A stretch of 64,000 bases of DNA from Isotricha intestinalis (taxonomy: Eukaryota; Ciliophora; Litostomatea; Vestibuliferida; Isotrichidae): positions 39,853-103,852 of the forward strand of contig JAJJLU010003468.1 of assembly GCA_023807065.1 (NCBI GenBank), given 5' to 3'. Position 1 is the stretch's first letter. Every line of letters begins with the position of its first letter. This document shows, piece after piece, positions 10,366-19,485 of this stretch. The notes beneath the pieces were generated by a model. It was given only the letters and a program-made list of their open reading frames with translations. It did not search any database and was not told the origin of the DNA. A program made the translations under genes and the position numbers.

Positions 10366-11217
10366 ATGGGGAATGATTTAGAAAAAATTAAATCAAATTA
10401 TGAAAAATTGATTAAATTAAATGAAGAAGAATTAGAAGATATTAATAATTTATTATCTAATCAAAAACAAAATAAAGAAATTATTCGATTAAGAGAAGAA
10501 ATAGAAAAAGAAAAAAAAGAGATTAATGAATTTAAAACAGAAATTGAGAATATAGAACAAATTGATAATGTCATAAATAAAAAAAAAGAAGAAAAAAAGA
10601 AACCAGAAGATAAAAAAGAAGAAAAAGATAGACGTATTGCTATGTTATATGATAGAATATACGAAATTCAAAATCAATTAAATAGTTATGAAGTAAAGAA
10701 AAAAGGTAATCAAACGTTTTATTCAAATAAAAAACAATTAAATGAAGGGATGATTAATTTGAAGGCAAAAATTGATAAATATAAAAAAAGACAGATTGGC
10801 TATTTAGATATGATAAAAATTTGTAATGATGAAATTGAAGAAAATAAATTAAAAAAGGAAAAATTAATTGATACTTTGAATAATTCAATGAATACTATTG
10901 AAAAGAAAATTCAAGATAGAAAAATAATTATTAATGATTTAATCATAAATAACAAAGAATCTAACATAACTGAAAGAGAATATAAGAAAAAAATAAAAGA
11001 AGATTTAGAAAATACAAATGAACAAACAACACAAATTTATACTGAAAGAAATAATAAACAAGATTTTGAGAAATTATATTATGATGAAGTTATAAAAAAT
11101 AAAAAGCTGGAGATAAAAAATAAAGACCTGGAGATAAAAAATAAAAACCTGGAGAAAAATAAAAAAGAATTGGAGAGAAATAACATTTTATTGAGAAAAA
11201 AATTTCAAATCGAATAA
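10366..11217 (+). CDS. coiled-coil protein with 21-bp repeats at its 3' end
   Basis: 283 aa, almost wholly charged and helical. Heptad-like patterns run from about residue 10 to the end, with Glu/Lys-rich segments (EKEKKEINEFKTEIEN). The last 40 residues contain near-identical 7-residue units (KNKKLEI, KNKDLEI, KNKNLE), matching a short 21-bp DNA repeat. It starts MGN, a possible but weak N-myristoylation start. No enzymatic motif is visible. It is a structural or adaptor coiled coil whose partner cannot be told. It is followed by a decayed coding region (11276-11912) on the same strand that may be unrelated or an old extension or paralogue. Confidence 0.75.
   Translation: MGNDLEKIKSNYEKLIKLNEEELEDINNLLSNQKQNKEIIRLREEIEKEKKEINEFKTEIENIEQIDNVINKKKEEKKKPEDKKEEKDRRIAMLYDRIYEIQNQLNSYEVKKKGNQTFYSNKKQLNEGMINLKAKIDKYKKRQIGYLDMIKICNDEIEENKLKKEKLIDTLNNSMNTIEKKIQDRKIIINDLIINNKESNITEREYKKKIKEDLENTNEQTTQIYTERNNKQDFEKLYYDEVIKNKKLEIKNKDLEIKNKNLEKNKKELERNNILLRKKFQIE
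11095..11160 (+). repeat. 21-bp tandem repeat inside a coiled-coil gene
   Basis: Three imperfect copies of a 21-bp unit (core CTGGAGATAAAAAATAAA) sit in frame near the end of the coiled-coil gene. Each encodes one heptad of the type KNKxLEI. The unit length keeps both reading frame and heptad register, so copy-number change would lengthen the coil without disrupting it. Confidence 0.7.
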
Positions 11218-11275
11218 TTAAATAAAAAAAATTAATTTAGTTTTTTTTATTCTAAAATAATTATAAAAAATAAAA

Positions 11276-11912
11276 TTTATATAAAATAAAGGATATGAAG
11301 AATCAAATGAAGATAGTTTTCCATCTTAATATGAAATAATAAATAAAGATGGTTTATCTGAATGTGAAAATATTTTTGAAAAAAAATTTCAATTTTACAA
11401 CTGAAAATACTTTAAATAATAATGAAAAAGCACATGATAATATTTATTTGAATAAAAAAAGGGAATTTAATTTGAAAAAAAGGAAACATTTTTAAATAAA
11501 TAAAGTTATGAGTTTAAATTCTGGTATTGATTTTATTAATAGTTGTTTAAAAGATTTAATAGATTTATGAAATTTAGGAAAATTTTTTGAAAAATAAAAA
11601 GAAAAAACAAAAATAGATTATTTATTATCAAAATTTGGAGAAATTTTGATTGAAAATAGTGAGAATAATGCTCATATTATGAATTTATTTAAAAAAAAGT
11701 TTAAGGAATCACTAAATAATGATTAATTGTAATAAATAAAATATTAAATAAAAAATTATTCTAAATGATTAAAATTTTTAATATGAAAAATGATGAATTT
11801 AAGAATGAATATTGATTTTATAATCATTTTTTGTTGGAAAATATGAATTTTTAAAAGTAAAAAAATAAGTGTCGAAACGATTGAAAAAGAAATTTCTAAT
11901 TGTTTAAAAAAA
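11276..11912 (+). pseudogene. probable decayed protein gene
   Basis: This stretch reads as coding in pieces but not as one frame. 11278-11400 encodes a sensible peptide broken by a TAA. A shift of frame near 11385 leads into a 38-codon clean segment. From 11508 a segment starting MSLNSGIDFINSCLKDLIDL runs to a stop at 11723-11725, broken by TGA and TAA. Around 11850-11912 another coding-like piece (ISVETIEKEISNCLKK) sits in a different frame. Stop density is well below that expected for random sequence of this composition, and several stops sit where Gln or Trp would be natural (CAA to TAA, TGG to TGA). Short introns could explain some breaks, but I could not join all pieces. Family unknown. 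Confidence 0.45.
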
Positions 11913-11945
11913 TAAAAATATATATTGTATAGTTTAAATAGACTA

Positions 11946-13154
11946 TTATAAAATATAACAATCAGAGCAACAATTATCTCTAGGTTCAAATTCTTTATTT
12001 AATATATCTTTAATAGAATCTTTTATATCTGGAAAATAATCAGATAAAATTTCATCAATTAACATTTGATTTTTAATTTTATTATCAAGAGTAACATGAT
12101 ATAAATCGTTGATTCTACTTAAAAATTTCATTCTTGTGAAATTATCTAACTCAAAATTTAATTCAATTTGAACTGTTTTATTATCTTTTTTATCATAATC
12201 ATTATCAGAAAATACTTTTAATATAATATTTTTAGTTAAAGTATCTTTATTCAAATCACATAAATCATCAATAAAACTTAATAATAAATGTAATAAATAT
12301 TCATTATTACTTTCATAAAATCCATCTGTACTACTTATTTTTAATTTAAAATTTGAAAATGTTGAACCTGAATATCTTTTATCTACTAAGTAATTTTTAT
12401 AGTCTTTATTTAAAAAAGTAAAAATATATTCTTCAAATTTATTTTCTGGTTCTTCTTCTTTTTGATTATTTGAGTAATTAGATGTAAAAAGAATACTATT
12501 TTTTCCTTCTTCAATTGTTATTAAATTTTTTGTGCTTAAAGTTACTTCTTTAAATATTTCATAAACATTTTCAGGATTATTTTTATTTAGATTTGTTTTT
12601 TCAGTTTCGTTTAAATCACTTTCTTGTTCAAAAGATGTATTTATATTTAATACAAGTCTATATGCTCCACTTTTAAAATTATTCATTGAAATTATATATG
12701 CAATTAATTTACTTTTATTATTTGGATTATTTTTAACTTTTATTTGTTTATTTAATATATTTAATAATTCATTTATTTTTGCAGTATTTTCTAAAATCCC
12801 ATTTTTTTTTATATATATATCACTTAATTGAATTGAAAAATTTGCATCATTTATTGTTTTTGATAATTTATTTGTAAATTCTTGTGTATTAACATATAAA
12901 TTTCTTAAATCATTCCCTCTATTAACCTCTGATAATATTTCTAAAAGTTTATTAGATTTATCATAATTTGGATAAGGTGTTTGATTTTGTATTAAAGATT
13001 GAAAAGTTTGGTCATTTTTTAAAAAAAAAATTCTGTGATCAAAATTAGAATTTGGTTTATATCCTTTGACTATGAAATATTGCTCAAATTTTTGACATAA
13101 TAAAGTGAGTCTTAAATCATTTAATTCTTTTGAAATCTCTTCATTGTATGACAT
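11946..13154 (-). CDS. unrecognised protein with C-terminal CaaX box
   Basis: 402 aa. No signal peptide or membrane segment. It looks globular with mixed strands and helices, and the central part (200-235) is acidic and Asn-rich. The last residues are DNCCSDCYIL: the final CYIL fits a CaaX prenylation box, with Leu at the end favouring geranylgeranylation in known systems, and the extra cysteines just before it could be palmitoylated. The protein is therefore probably anchored to the cytosolic face of a membrane. I do not recognise the fold or family. The gene lies on the minus strand ahead of the MORN gene (same direction, 257-bp spacer). Confidence 0.75.
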   Translation of the reverse strand: MSYNEEISKELNDLRLTLLCQKFEQYFIVKGYKPNSNFDHRIFFLKNDQTFQSLIQNQTPYPNYDKSNKLLEILSEVNRGNDLRNLYVNTQEFTNKLSKTINDANFSIQLSDIYIKKNGILENTAKINELLNILNKQIKVKNNPNNKSKLIAYIISMNNFKSGAYRLVLNINTSFEQESDLNETEKTNLNKNNPENVYEIFKEVTLSTKNLITIEEGKNSILFTSNYSNNQKEEEPENKFEEYIFTFLNKDYKNYLVDKRYSGSTFSNFKLKISSTDGFYESNNEYLLHLLLSFIDDLCDLNKDTLTKNIILKVFSDNDYDKKDNKTVQIELNFELDNFTRMKFLSRINDLYHVTLDNKIKNQMLIDEILSDYFPDIKDSIKDILNKEFEPRDNCCSDCYIL

Positions 13155-13411
13155 TTTTTTAATAAAAAGTTTTCAAAAAATTATTTAAATTTTAATTTAA
13201 AAATATTGATTTGAAGAAATATGTATATATAGTAATTTTTCTGATATAATTCATTCAAATGAAAATTATGAGATATTGTTTTATTTCTATTTGAGTTATT
13301 TTGTATTCATTATTTTATTGTTGTTCTTTTAATTTTATTAAAAATTATGTATTTGAGAACTTTAATTATAAATAATATAAGAATAAATAATTAAAAAAGA
13401 TATATGAAATA

Positions 13412-14560
13412 TTAACCTAATATATCAGAAATACTTACTTTAGGTTTAAATTCCATATAATTTTGACTCATATTTTTAATATTATCATTATTATTATCTC
13501 TTTCTAAAAATTGTAAATTAAACATATCAATATCTTCATTTTCGATTTTTAAATTTAAATCTAAATTATTGTTTTGTTCGTTATTTTTATTTTCAATAAT
13601 AGGGGTTTCAACCACTAAACCATTTTTCCATGTACATTTATAAATACTATTATTATCTTCTACTATACCAGTTCCATGTAATTTTCCATCATAAAAATTA
13701 CCATCATATTTAATTCCATTTTTTTTTATATATAATCCTTCTCCATTTTTTTTCCCAAAAAGATAATTTCCATCATAAATAGAACCATCTTTAAAATTAT
13801 ATTTACCTTTCCCATGAAAAATATTATTTTTAAAATCACCAATATATGAACTTCCAGAAATTTCATTAATAATTTTTCCTCTTCCTTCGATTTTACCTAA
13901 ATCAAAATTTCCATTGTAATAAATTCCATTAATCCATTTAAATTCTCCTTTTCCATTTGGAATTCCATATTTTAAATAACCTTCATAAAAGGATTTATCT
14001 TTATAAATGATTTTACCAAAATCTCCTTTTTCACCATCAATAAATTCACCTTCAAATATAGTACCATCATTATGTATTAATTTCCCTTTTCCGTTAAATA
14101 AGTTATTTTGAATTTCTCCTTCATATATATCACCATTAGGATAATATATTCTTCCATATTTAAAAATTCCTTTTTCCCATATTCCTTCAATATAAACATT
14201 ATTTTCTTTTAAAATATATTTTCCAAAACCTTCCATTTCATAATTAGAATTCCAATATCCATTATATAAATTTCCATTTTTAAATTCTATTGGTTTATTG
14301 GGGGTAAAAGTTAAATTTGATACTTCAAAATTAGAATGTTTAAATGGATTACTTTGACTATATTCAACTATTTCATTTGGAATTTCATTTTGAAATTTAT
14401 TTAGTGAAGTATATTTTCCAAATTGAGGTAATTTTTCTTCAAAATTTTTTATATAATTATTTATTAAATCTTCTTCACTTAAAAATGAAGTTTTTTTATG
14501 GGGAAATGTTATTTCATCATTATAATCTAATTGCTGTTTTCTACAAATTTCACATCCCAT
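13412..14560 (-). CDS. MORN-repeat protein with acylation-type N-terminus
   Basis: 382 aa. About nine MORN repeats of 23 residues lie between residues 94 and 315, each with the Y-x-G-x-(F/W) and G-x-G pattern (for example GDIYEGEIQNNLFNGKGKL, GSIYDGNYLFGKKNGEGLY). MORN repeats bind lipids or act as spacers in cytoskeletal and junctional complexes, and in protists they are common at basal bodies and the cortex. The protein begins MGCEIC, which fits N-myristoylation of Gly2 and palmitoylation of Cys3 and Cys6, so membrane attachment is likely. The tail (315-382) is acidic, Asn-rich and disordered. Confidence 0.92.
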   Translation of the reverse strand: MGCEICRKQQLDYNDEITFPHKKTSFLSEEDLINNYIKNFEEKLPQFGKYTSLNKFQNEIPNEIVEYSQSNPFKHSNFEVSNLTFTPNKPIEFKNGNLYNGYWNSNYEMEGFGKYILKENNVYIEGIWEKGIFKYGRIYYPNGDIYEGEIQNNLFNGKGKLIHNDGTIFEGEFIDGEKGDFGKIIYKDKSFYEGYLKYGIPNGKGEFKWINGIYYNGNFDLGKIEGRGKIINEISGSSYIGDFKNNIFHGKGKYNFKDGSIYDGNYLFGKKNGEGLYIKKNGIKYDGNFYDGKLHGTGIVEDNNSIYKCTWKNGLVVETPIIENKNNEQNNNLDLNLKIENEDIDMFNLQFLERDNNNDNIKNMSQNYMEFKPKVSISDILG

Positions 14561-14645
14561 TATTCTCTTTTTTTTTAATTTATTTTTTATATTTATTGGA
14601 AAGAAATAAATTTATATAAATATAAATTAAAAAATAATAAATTTT

Positions 14646-17264
14646 TTAACTTGTTGATTTTGATTCTCTTTTTGATAATATATATCTTAATCCTGTATAT
14701 GACTTTTTCTTTATTGATATATCACCAATTTCTTCCCATAAATTTTCATTATTAGAATATCCTGGAACAGGATATGGAGAAATATATTCTTCCTTTTCTT
14801 TATTTTCATCCTTATTTTTTTCATTTTCTTTTTCATTCATATTTTTTACATCATTTTCATCCAATATTATATCATTTATTTTTTCTTTATAAACATTTTT
14901 AGAATTATCAGCATTTTTTTCATTTTCTTCTTTATTTCTTTGAATAGAAGAAATTTTATTATTATCATTATTACTATTATTATTTCCATTATTTTTATCA
15001 TTTATGCCTTCATTATTTATATTTTTATTATTTATTGTTTCTTTTATTTCATTATTATTATTATCATTTATATTCTCATTCATATTTGTGTTTTTTTCAT
15101 GATTATTCTTATCATTATTGTCATTATTGACATCATTTTTATCTGTTGTTCCTGCTCCTTTATCAACTAAATTTTGTTTCTTTTTCACAATAAATCTATC
15201 TAACATTCCCAAATCATTTTTACAATCCTCTAAATTTATATCTTGAGTTTTTTCAAAATGAAATTTAGTTGGAAAAATACTATCAATAGTTAATCTTAAA
15301 GCATCATCTATCATTCTTGGAATAATCACATTAATCCAAGGTGAAGATATTTCTATTCCAGGATTCATATTTATTTCAATTAAATATACGTTAAATTGGG
15401 AATCTAACATAAAATCATATCCAAAAATTTCAAAGCAAAAATTTCTATTATTTTGATTTATTTTTTCTTTAACGGAATTTAAACTTAACATAACAATTTC
15501 TTTAATTTTACTCATTATGTCTTTTTCCACACTAATTTTCTTATTTTCAGGACAAAATTTATCTAAAAATTTTTGAAAATCATAAAAAGGAACTTCATTT
15601 CCTAATTCAAATTTTTGAAAATTATCACAATGTTTTTGAAAAGAATAATTTGTAATATGTACAAAAGCATCTTTATTATTATTTATATCAAATTTAGCTG
15701 AACATGTTTTTAAATGTCCTTCTTTAAAAACAAATACTTTCATTTGATGGCTCAATAAAACCCAAATTCTCATATCACATTTTCTTCCATAATATAATAA
15801 AGGTTTTTCAATATATTTTTGAATAATTATTTTATCTGATTTATAAGTATCTGATAAAGGAATTTCTCTTTTATCATCATATTTAAATTGAATATTATTT
15901 TCATTATTTTCTTTTGTTATATTAGTTAATTTAATTCCAGTGTTTAAAGTTTTTATTATATCATGAATTTTATCTACTGAATCAGCTATTCTTATACATT
16001 GTCCTCTATTTAAATTCACTGCTTTAATAACCCATAAATTTTTCTTATTATAATGAGTTGATGGAATTGTAATTTCTGTTTTTTGTCCGACAATATTTTT
16101 ATCTTCCAATAAAAAATAATTAGAATATAATTTTTCTCGGTTTAAATTTTTTTTTTTTTTCATTTCAATCTTATCATTATCAACAATATAATTTTCTATA
16201 TTTTGAAAAATGTGATTAAAATTTTTTTCATTATCATTTCCTTGAGAAATAATAATTGTAAAAGGGATATATTTAAATACATTAATATCATTTTTTTCAC
16301 AATAATCAAATAAATTTGAAAATAAATTACTTTTATTAGCAATAGTTTTACAAAATTCAAAATGATTTACTACTTGAGGTAAAGATTCAATTTGTGATAA
16401 ATGGTCATAATCAATAAATTTTGTGTTTTGTTGCCATTTAAAATTAAATAATGAAGTTACACTCATAGAACTTTCTCTCCAATTTATTCTATGAGCCATA
16501 GCCTTTTTTATTAAATATGATGCATTTCCTGGATTTATTACATAAGTAAAATATTTTTCAGGTACAAATTTTTTTTCACTAAACATTTTTCTTACCTTTT
16601 GTAAATGATCAATTAAAGTTTCTTTTTCTTTTAATTTTTGAATGAAATTTGTTACTACTGGTTTTAAATTTTTTTTTTTAATTTTTTTCTTTTTTTTGCG
16701 TTTATTTTCTTCTTCAGAATCTGAAGATTCTTCTAATATTTTCTTATTTAGAATTTGACTAGATGTACTTCTTATTAATGATTTATTATTATCAATTATA
16801 TCTTCAAGATCTTTATTATTTTCTTTTATTAAACTATTTGAGCTTTTTTTAAAATTATGATTTATTTTCTGAGAAAATTGTCTTCCTAATTGAAGAGATG
16901 ATAATTTTTCCTTTTCTTCTTTGGTTTTATCTTTCGCAATTAACATAATTTTATTATTCTTTTTCTTTTTATTTTTTCTCTTTTTTTTCCCTTTTTTATT
17001 AATATTTTCATTTTTTTTCATATTTTCATTGATATCATATTGTGTATTTGTTTCGTTTACTTTAGTGTCATAATCATCTTTCTCATCACTATGATTTTCA
17101 TTATTGTTTAAATTATCATTACATTCCATTAAATTTTTTTGTAACTCGTTTTGTTGTCTTAATTCTTCTTCTCCTGGATAAAAGCCCACAATAGTTTCTA
17201 CACTAGATTCACTTTTATTATCATTTACTAACGAATTATTATATAATTCATCAAGTATAGACAT
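14646..17264 (-). CDS. tubulin-tyrosine-ligase-like (TTLL) enzyme
   Basis: 872 aa. The TTL-type ATP-grasp domain spans roughly residues 330-665. Visible motifs are the nucleotide-binding LWVIKAVNLNRGQ near 405, the CDMRIWVLL strand, HITNYSFQ, and the metal-binding end GYDFMLDSQFNVYLIEINMNPG near 620-635. Such enzymes ligate amino acids (Glu, Gly or Tyr) to tubulin or other proteins; which one cannot be told from this sequence. The flanks are disordered. The N-terminus is Lys/Asn-rich with a basic run (KKGKKKRKNKKKKNNK), which could bind the acidic tubulin tail. The C-terminus (from about 700) is an Asn/Glu/Asp-rich low-complexity tract. It begins at the only sensible ATG. Confidence 0.93.
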   Translation of the reverse strand: MSILDELYNNSLVNDNKSESSVETIVGFYPGEEELRQQNELQKNLMECNDNLNNNENHSDEKDDYDTKVNETNTQYDINENMKKNENINKKGKKKRKNKKKKNNKIMLIAKDKTKEEKEKLSSLQLGRQFSQKINHNFKKSSNSLIKENNKDLEDIIDNNKSLIRSTSSQILNKKILEESSDSEEENKRKKKKKIKKKNLKPVVTNFIQKLKEKETLIDHLQKVRKMFSEKKFVPEKYFTYVINPGNASYLIKKAMAHRINWRESSMSVTSLFNFKWQQNTKFIDYDHLSQIESLPQVVNHFEFCKTIANKSNLFSNLFDYCEKNDINVFKYIPFTIIISQGNDNEKNFNHIFQNIENYIVDNDKIEMKKKKNLNREKLYSNYFLLEDKNIVGQKTEITIPSTHYNKKNLWVIKAVNLNRGQCIRIADSVDKIHDIIKTLNTGIKLTNITKENNENNIQFKYDDKREIPLSDTYKSDKIIIQKYIEKPLLYYGRKCDMRIWVLLSHQMKVFVFKEGHLKTCSAKFDINNNKDAFVHITNYSFQKHCDNFQKFELGNEVPFYDFQKFLDKFCPENKKISVEKDIMSKIKEIVMLSLNSVKEKINQNNRNFCFEIFGYDFMLDSQFNVYLIEINMNPGIEISSPWINVIIPRMIDDALRLTIDSIFPTKFHFEKTQDINLEDCKNDLGMLDRFIVKKKQNLVDKGAGTTDKNDVNNDNNDKNNHEKNTNMNENINDNNNNEIKETINNKNINNEGINDKNNGNNNSNNDNNKISSIQRNKEENEKNADNSKNVYKEKINDIILDENDVKNMNEKENEKNKDENKEKEEYISPYPVPGYSNNENLWEEIGDISIKKKSYTGLRYILSKRESKSTS

Positions 17265-18652
17265 TAAATGTTGTTTTAATTTAAATATTTAATTAAATAA
17301 ATAAAAAAAAAATATTTTAAATAAAAATTAAATATCATACAAAAAATTTAAATACATATCATCAACTAAAAAATACTATCTTTTATTTTCCTTTTTAATT
17401 TTTAAAATCTTATATAAAAAATATGAAATTTATTACAAAATCTTTTTATTCGTAGTAGGCAATTAAATTTATCTTTTATTGTTTTGAATATTTTTATAAT
17501 AAATATATTATAAAAAATAATAAATCTATCTTATTTTTTAAAATATTTTATATATGTCATTGAATCCTCAAAAGACATAATCCAATAATTCTAAATATAC
17601 AATATTAAGAATTACAATTAAATATTCTTTCCTAATTATGTAATATATATTCTTTAGATAATACCTCAAAATTATATCTGTGTTCTAAAGAATCTTATAA
17701 TATAACTCCTTTGCTAATTACTCAACAACAATCCTATATTGCATAAAATGGCTAACTACGAATTCACCTATCCATCCCTATAACTTTCAAATTCCACATA
17801 TCTTTCTTCTTTTCCATTCATTTATTTTTTGTTTTTTATTTTATCATTCTCTTAAAAAAGAAATTTTCTGTTAACTTGTTCTAATTAGGATTAGAGGTAC
17901 CTAAGATATTTTCTTTATTTATTTTAATTCAATATTTTTCTCCTATTTTTTTAAATAATTATCTGTTCATCTGTTCTAATATATATTATAAGATTTAATT
18001 AATTAAAAATTAATCTATTTTTTTAAATTTATCTTATTTTATAATTTCAAAATCTTTTTGTTTGATCCATTGTTTTACGTAAAAATCAAAAATTAATTCT
18101 TTTTTTCTATATATAACATTTAAACCTGAAATCATATGTAAATCATTAGAAAACATAATATAATGTTTTTTTTAAATATTTATTATAATATTAATTTATT
18201 TTAAATAATTTTTTAATTTTAAAATTATAAATCAAATTGGGAGTTTGGGGAGGAAAATTTAAGGAGATTAGAGAATTATGTTTATTTATTTTAATTTGTT
18301 TATTTTATTTTTTTCTTATCAGTTGTCTATTAAATATCTTCTTATTTATCACAATCATATTAATTTGAATAATTATTTCCTAACAAATTTCATCTATTAT
18401 TTTTTTAACTAAAGGCTCCTAAAGAATCGAAATGTATCCATTCATATAATAATAACATATAAAACCAAAATAAGTCATCTCTAGAGGCATAATAATAGCT
18501 AACAAAATTGATGAATTATCAGAAAATTAATTGTATCTTTTGTATTAATAAAATTCAACCAATCTTTTTATTTGGTTAATGTTTATACTTTATTATATCA
18601 ATTTTTGTTAATTAATAATATTATTTTATAATGACAAAATTTTTTATTTAAT
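17265..18652. other. 1.39-kb gene-poor stretch
   Basis: The longest stretch here without a clear gene. Base composition is less extreme at 17540-17900 than in other spacers, and on the minus strand that part reads as coding-like fragments with a stop about every ten codons, which is what random sequence of this composition would give. I therefore do not call a gene. A short open frame at 18034-18156 and a G-rich patch at 18239-18270 are listed or discussed separately. No tRNA, rRNA or spliceosomal RNA signature was recognised. Confidence 0.5.
18034..18156 (-). CDS. possible 40-aa ORF or gene fragment
   Basis: From the ATG at 18156, 40 codons are open to a TAA, and the peptide has ordinary composition for this genome (it contains DFYVKQWIKQKDF). 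It lies alone in the 1.39-kb gene-poor stretch. It could be a small gene, a fragment of a dead gene, or chance: a 40-codon open run is uncommon but not rare at this stop frequency. No family is recognised. Confidence 0.2.
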   Translation of the reverse strand: MFSNDLHMISGLNVIYRKKELIFDFYVKQWIKQKDFEIIK

Positions 18653-19408
18653 TTAACAACAACTCACTTCTTTTTCACTTTTCTTTTCAATTGTATTGTT
18701 ATTTTTATTTGATTTATTATCGTCTATTATACTACTGTTACTTAATTTAATTTTACTTTCTTCATTTTCTTGAAAATTTTTATTTTTTTCAAACATTTCT
18801 TTTGCTAATTTTTCAAAAAGTAATTCAATGTTTAGACCATTTTTTGCAGAAACTTGAATAAAATTTAATTTATTTATTTTAGTAAAATTTTCAATATCAT
18901 TATCTGAAACATTTCTCTCTAAATCTGATTTATTTCCTACAATTATAATAGATATATTTTTATTGGAAAAATTATAAATATCTTTGACCCAATATAATAA
19001 ATTATCAAATGTTTTTTTATCATTAATATCAAAAAGTAATGCAACTCCATTTGCATTTTTATAATATTGTTTAGTTAGTGCTTTATATTTTTCTTGACCA
19101 CAAGTATCCCATATATTTAATTCTACAGCAGTATATGGATCTAATAAAATTGATTTTTTTTGTAAATTTACAGAAATTGTACATTCATATTGTTCTGAAA
19201 ATTGTTTTCCTATAAATCGATTTAATATTGATGTCTTTCCTACAGAAGTATCTCCCACTAAAATCACATTAAATTTATGTGTTATTTTATCAACTGATAC
19301 TTCTTTTTGTTTGGAAGAATATTTTGAGTCTTCTAATAATGAATCTGGCTTATTCTGAATTGTTGAAGATAAATTATTTTTGGTAATATTATCTGATAGA
19401 AAAGACAT
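18653..19408 (-). CDS. Rab-family small GTPase
   Basis: 251 aa. After a 40-residue N-terminal extension the G domain shows GDTSVGKTS (P-loop, 52-60), a switch I Thr in ECTISV (77), WDTCGQE (100-106), GNKSD (158-162) and SAK (187-189). The usual Rab sequence is WDTAGQE, so Ala is replaced by Cys next to the catalytic Gln, which is itself kept. The C-terminus ends EVSCC, a CC double-geranylgeranylation motif of Rabs. It would cycle between cytosol and a membrane compartment and direct vesicle traffic. The subclass is not assigned. The next gene (CC2D1-like, same strand, 77 bp away) also belongs to endomembrane traffic. Confidence 0.95.
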   Translation of the reverse strand: MSFLSDNITKNNLSSTIQNKPDSLLEDSKYSSKQKEVSVDKITHKFNVILVGDTSVGKTSILNRFIGKQFSEQYECTISVNLQKKSILLDPYTAVELNIWDTCGQEKYKALTKQYYKNANGVALLFDINDKKTFDNLLYWVKDIYNFSNKNISIIIVGNKSDLERNVSDNDIENFTKINKLNFIQVSAKNGLNIELLFEKLAKEMFEKNKNFQENEESKIKLSNSSIIDDNKSNKNNNTIEKKSEKEVSCC

Positions 19409-19485
19409 TTAATTTTTTAATTTTTTAATTTTTATATATAAAAATTAATTAAATATTTTAAAAATATTAAAATATTTTAATATAA

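Noticed and set aside
17500..18600. A decayed protein gene across most of the 17.3-18.6 kb gap
   Set aside because: Coding-like fragments can be read in several frames, but stops occur about once per ten codons, as expected by chance at this base composition. I kept only the 40-codon frame as a weak entry.
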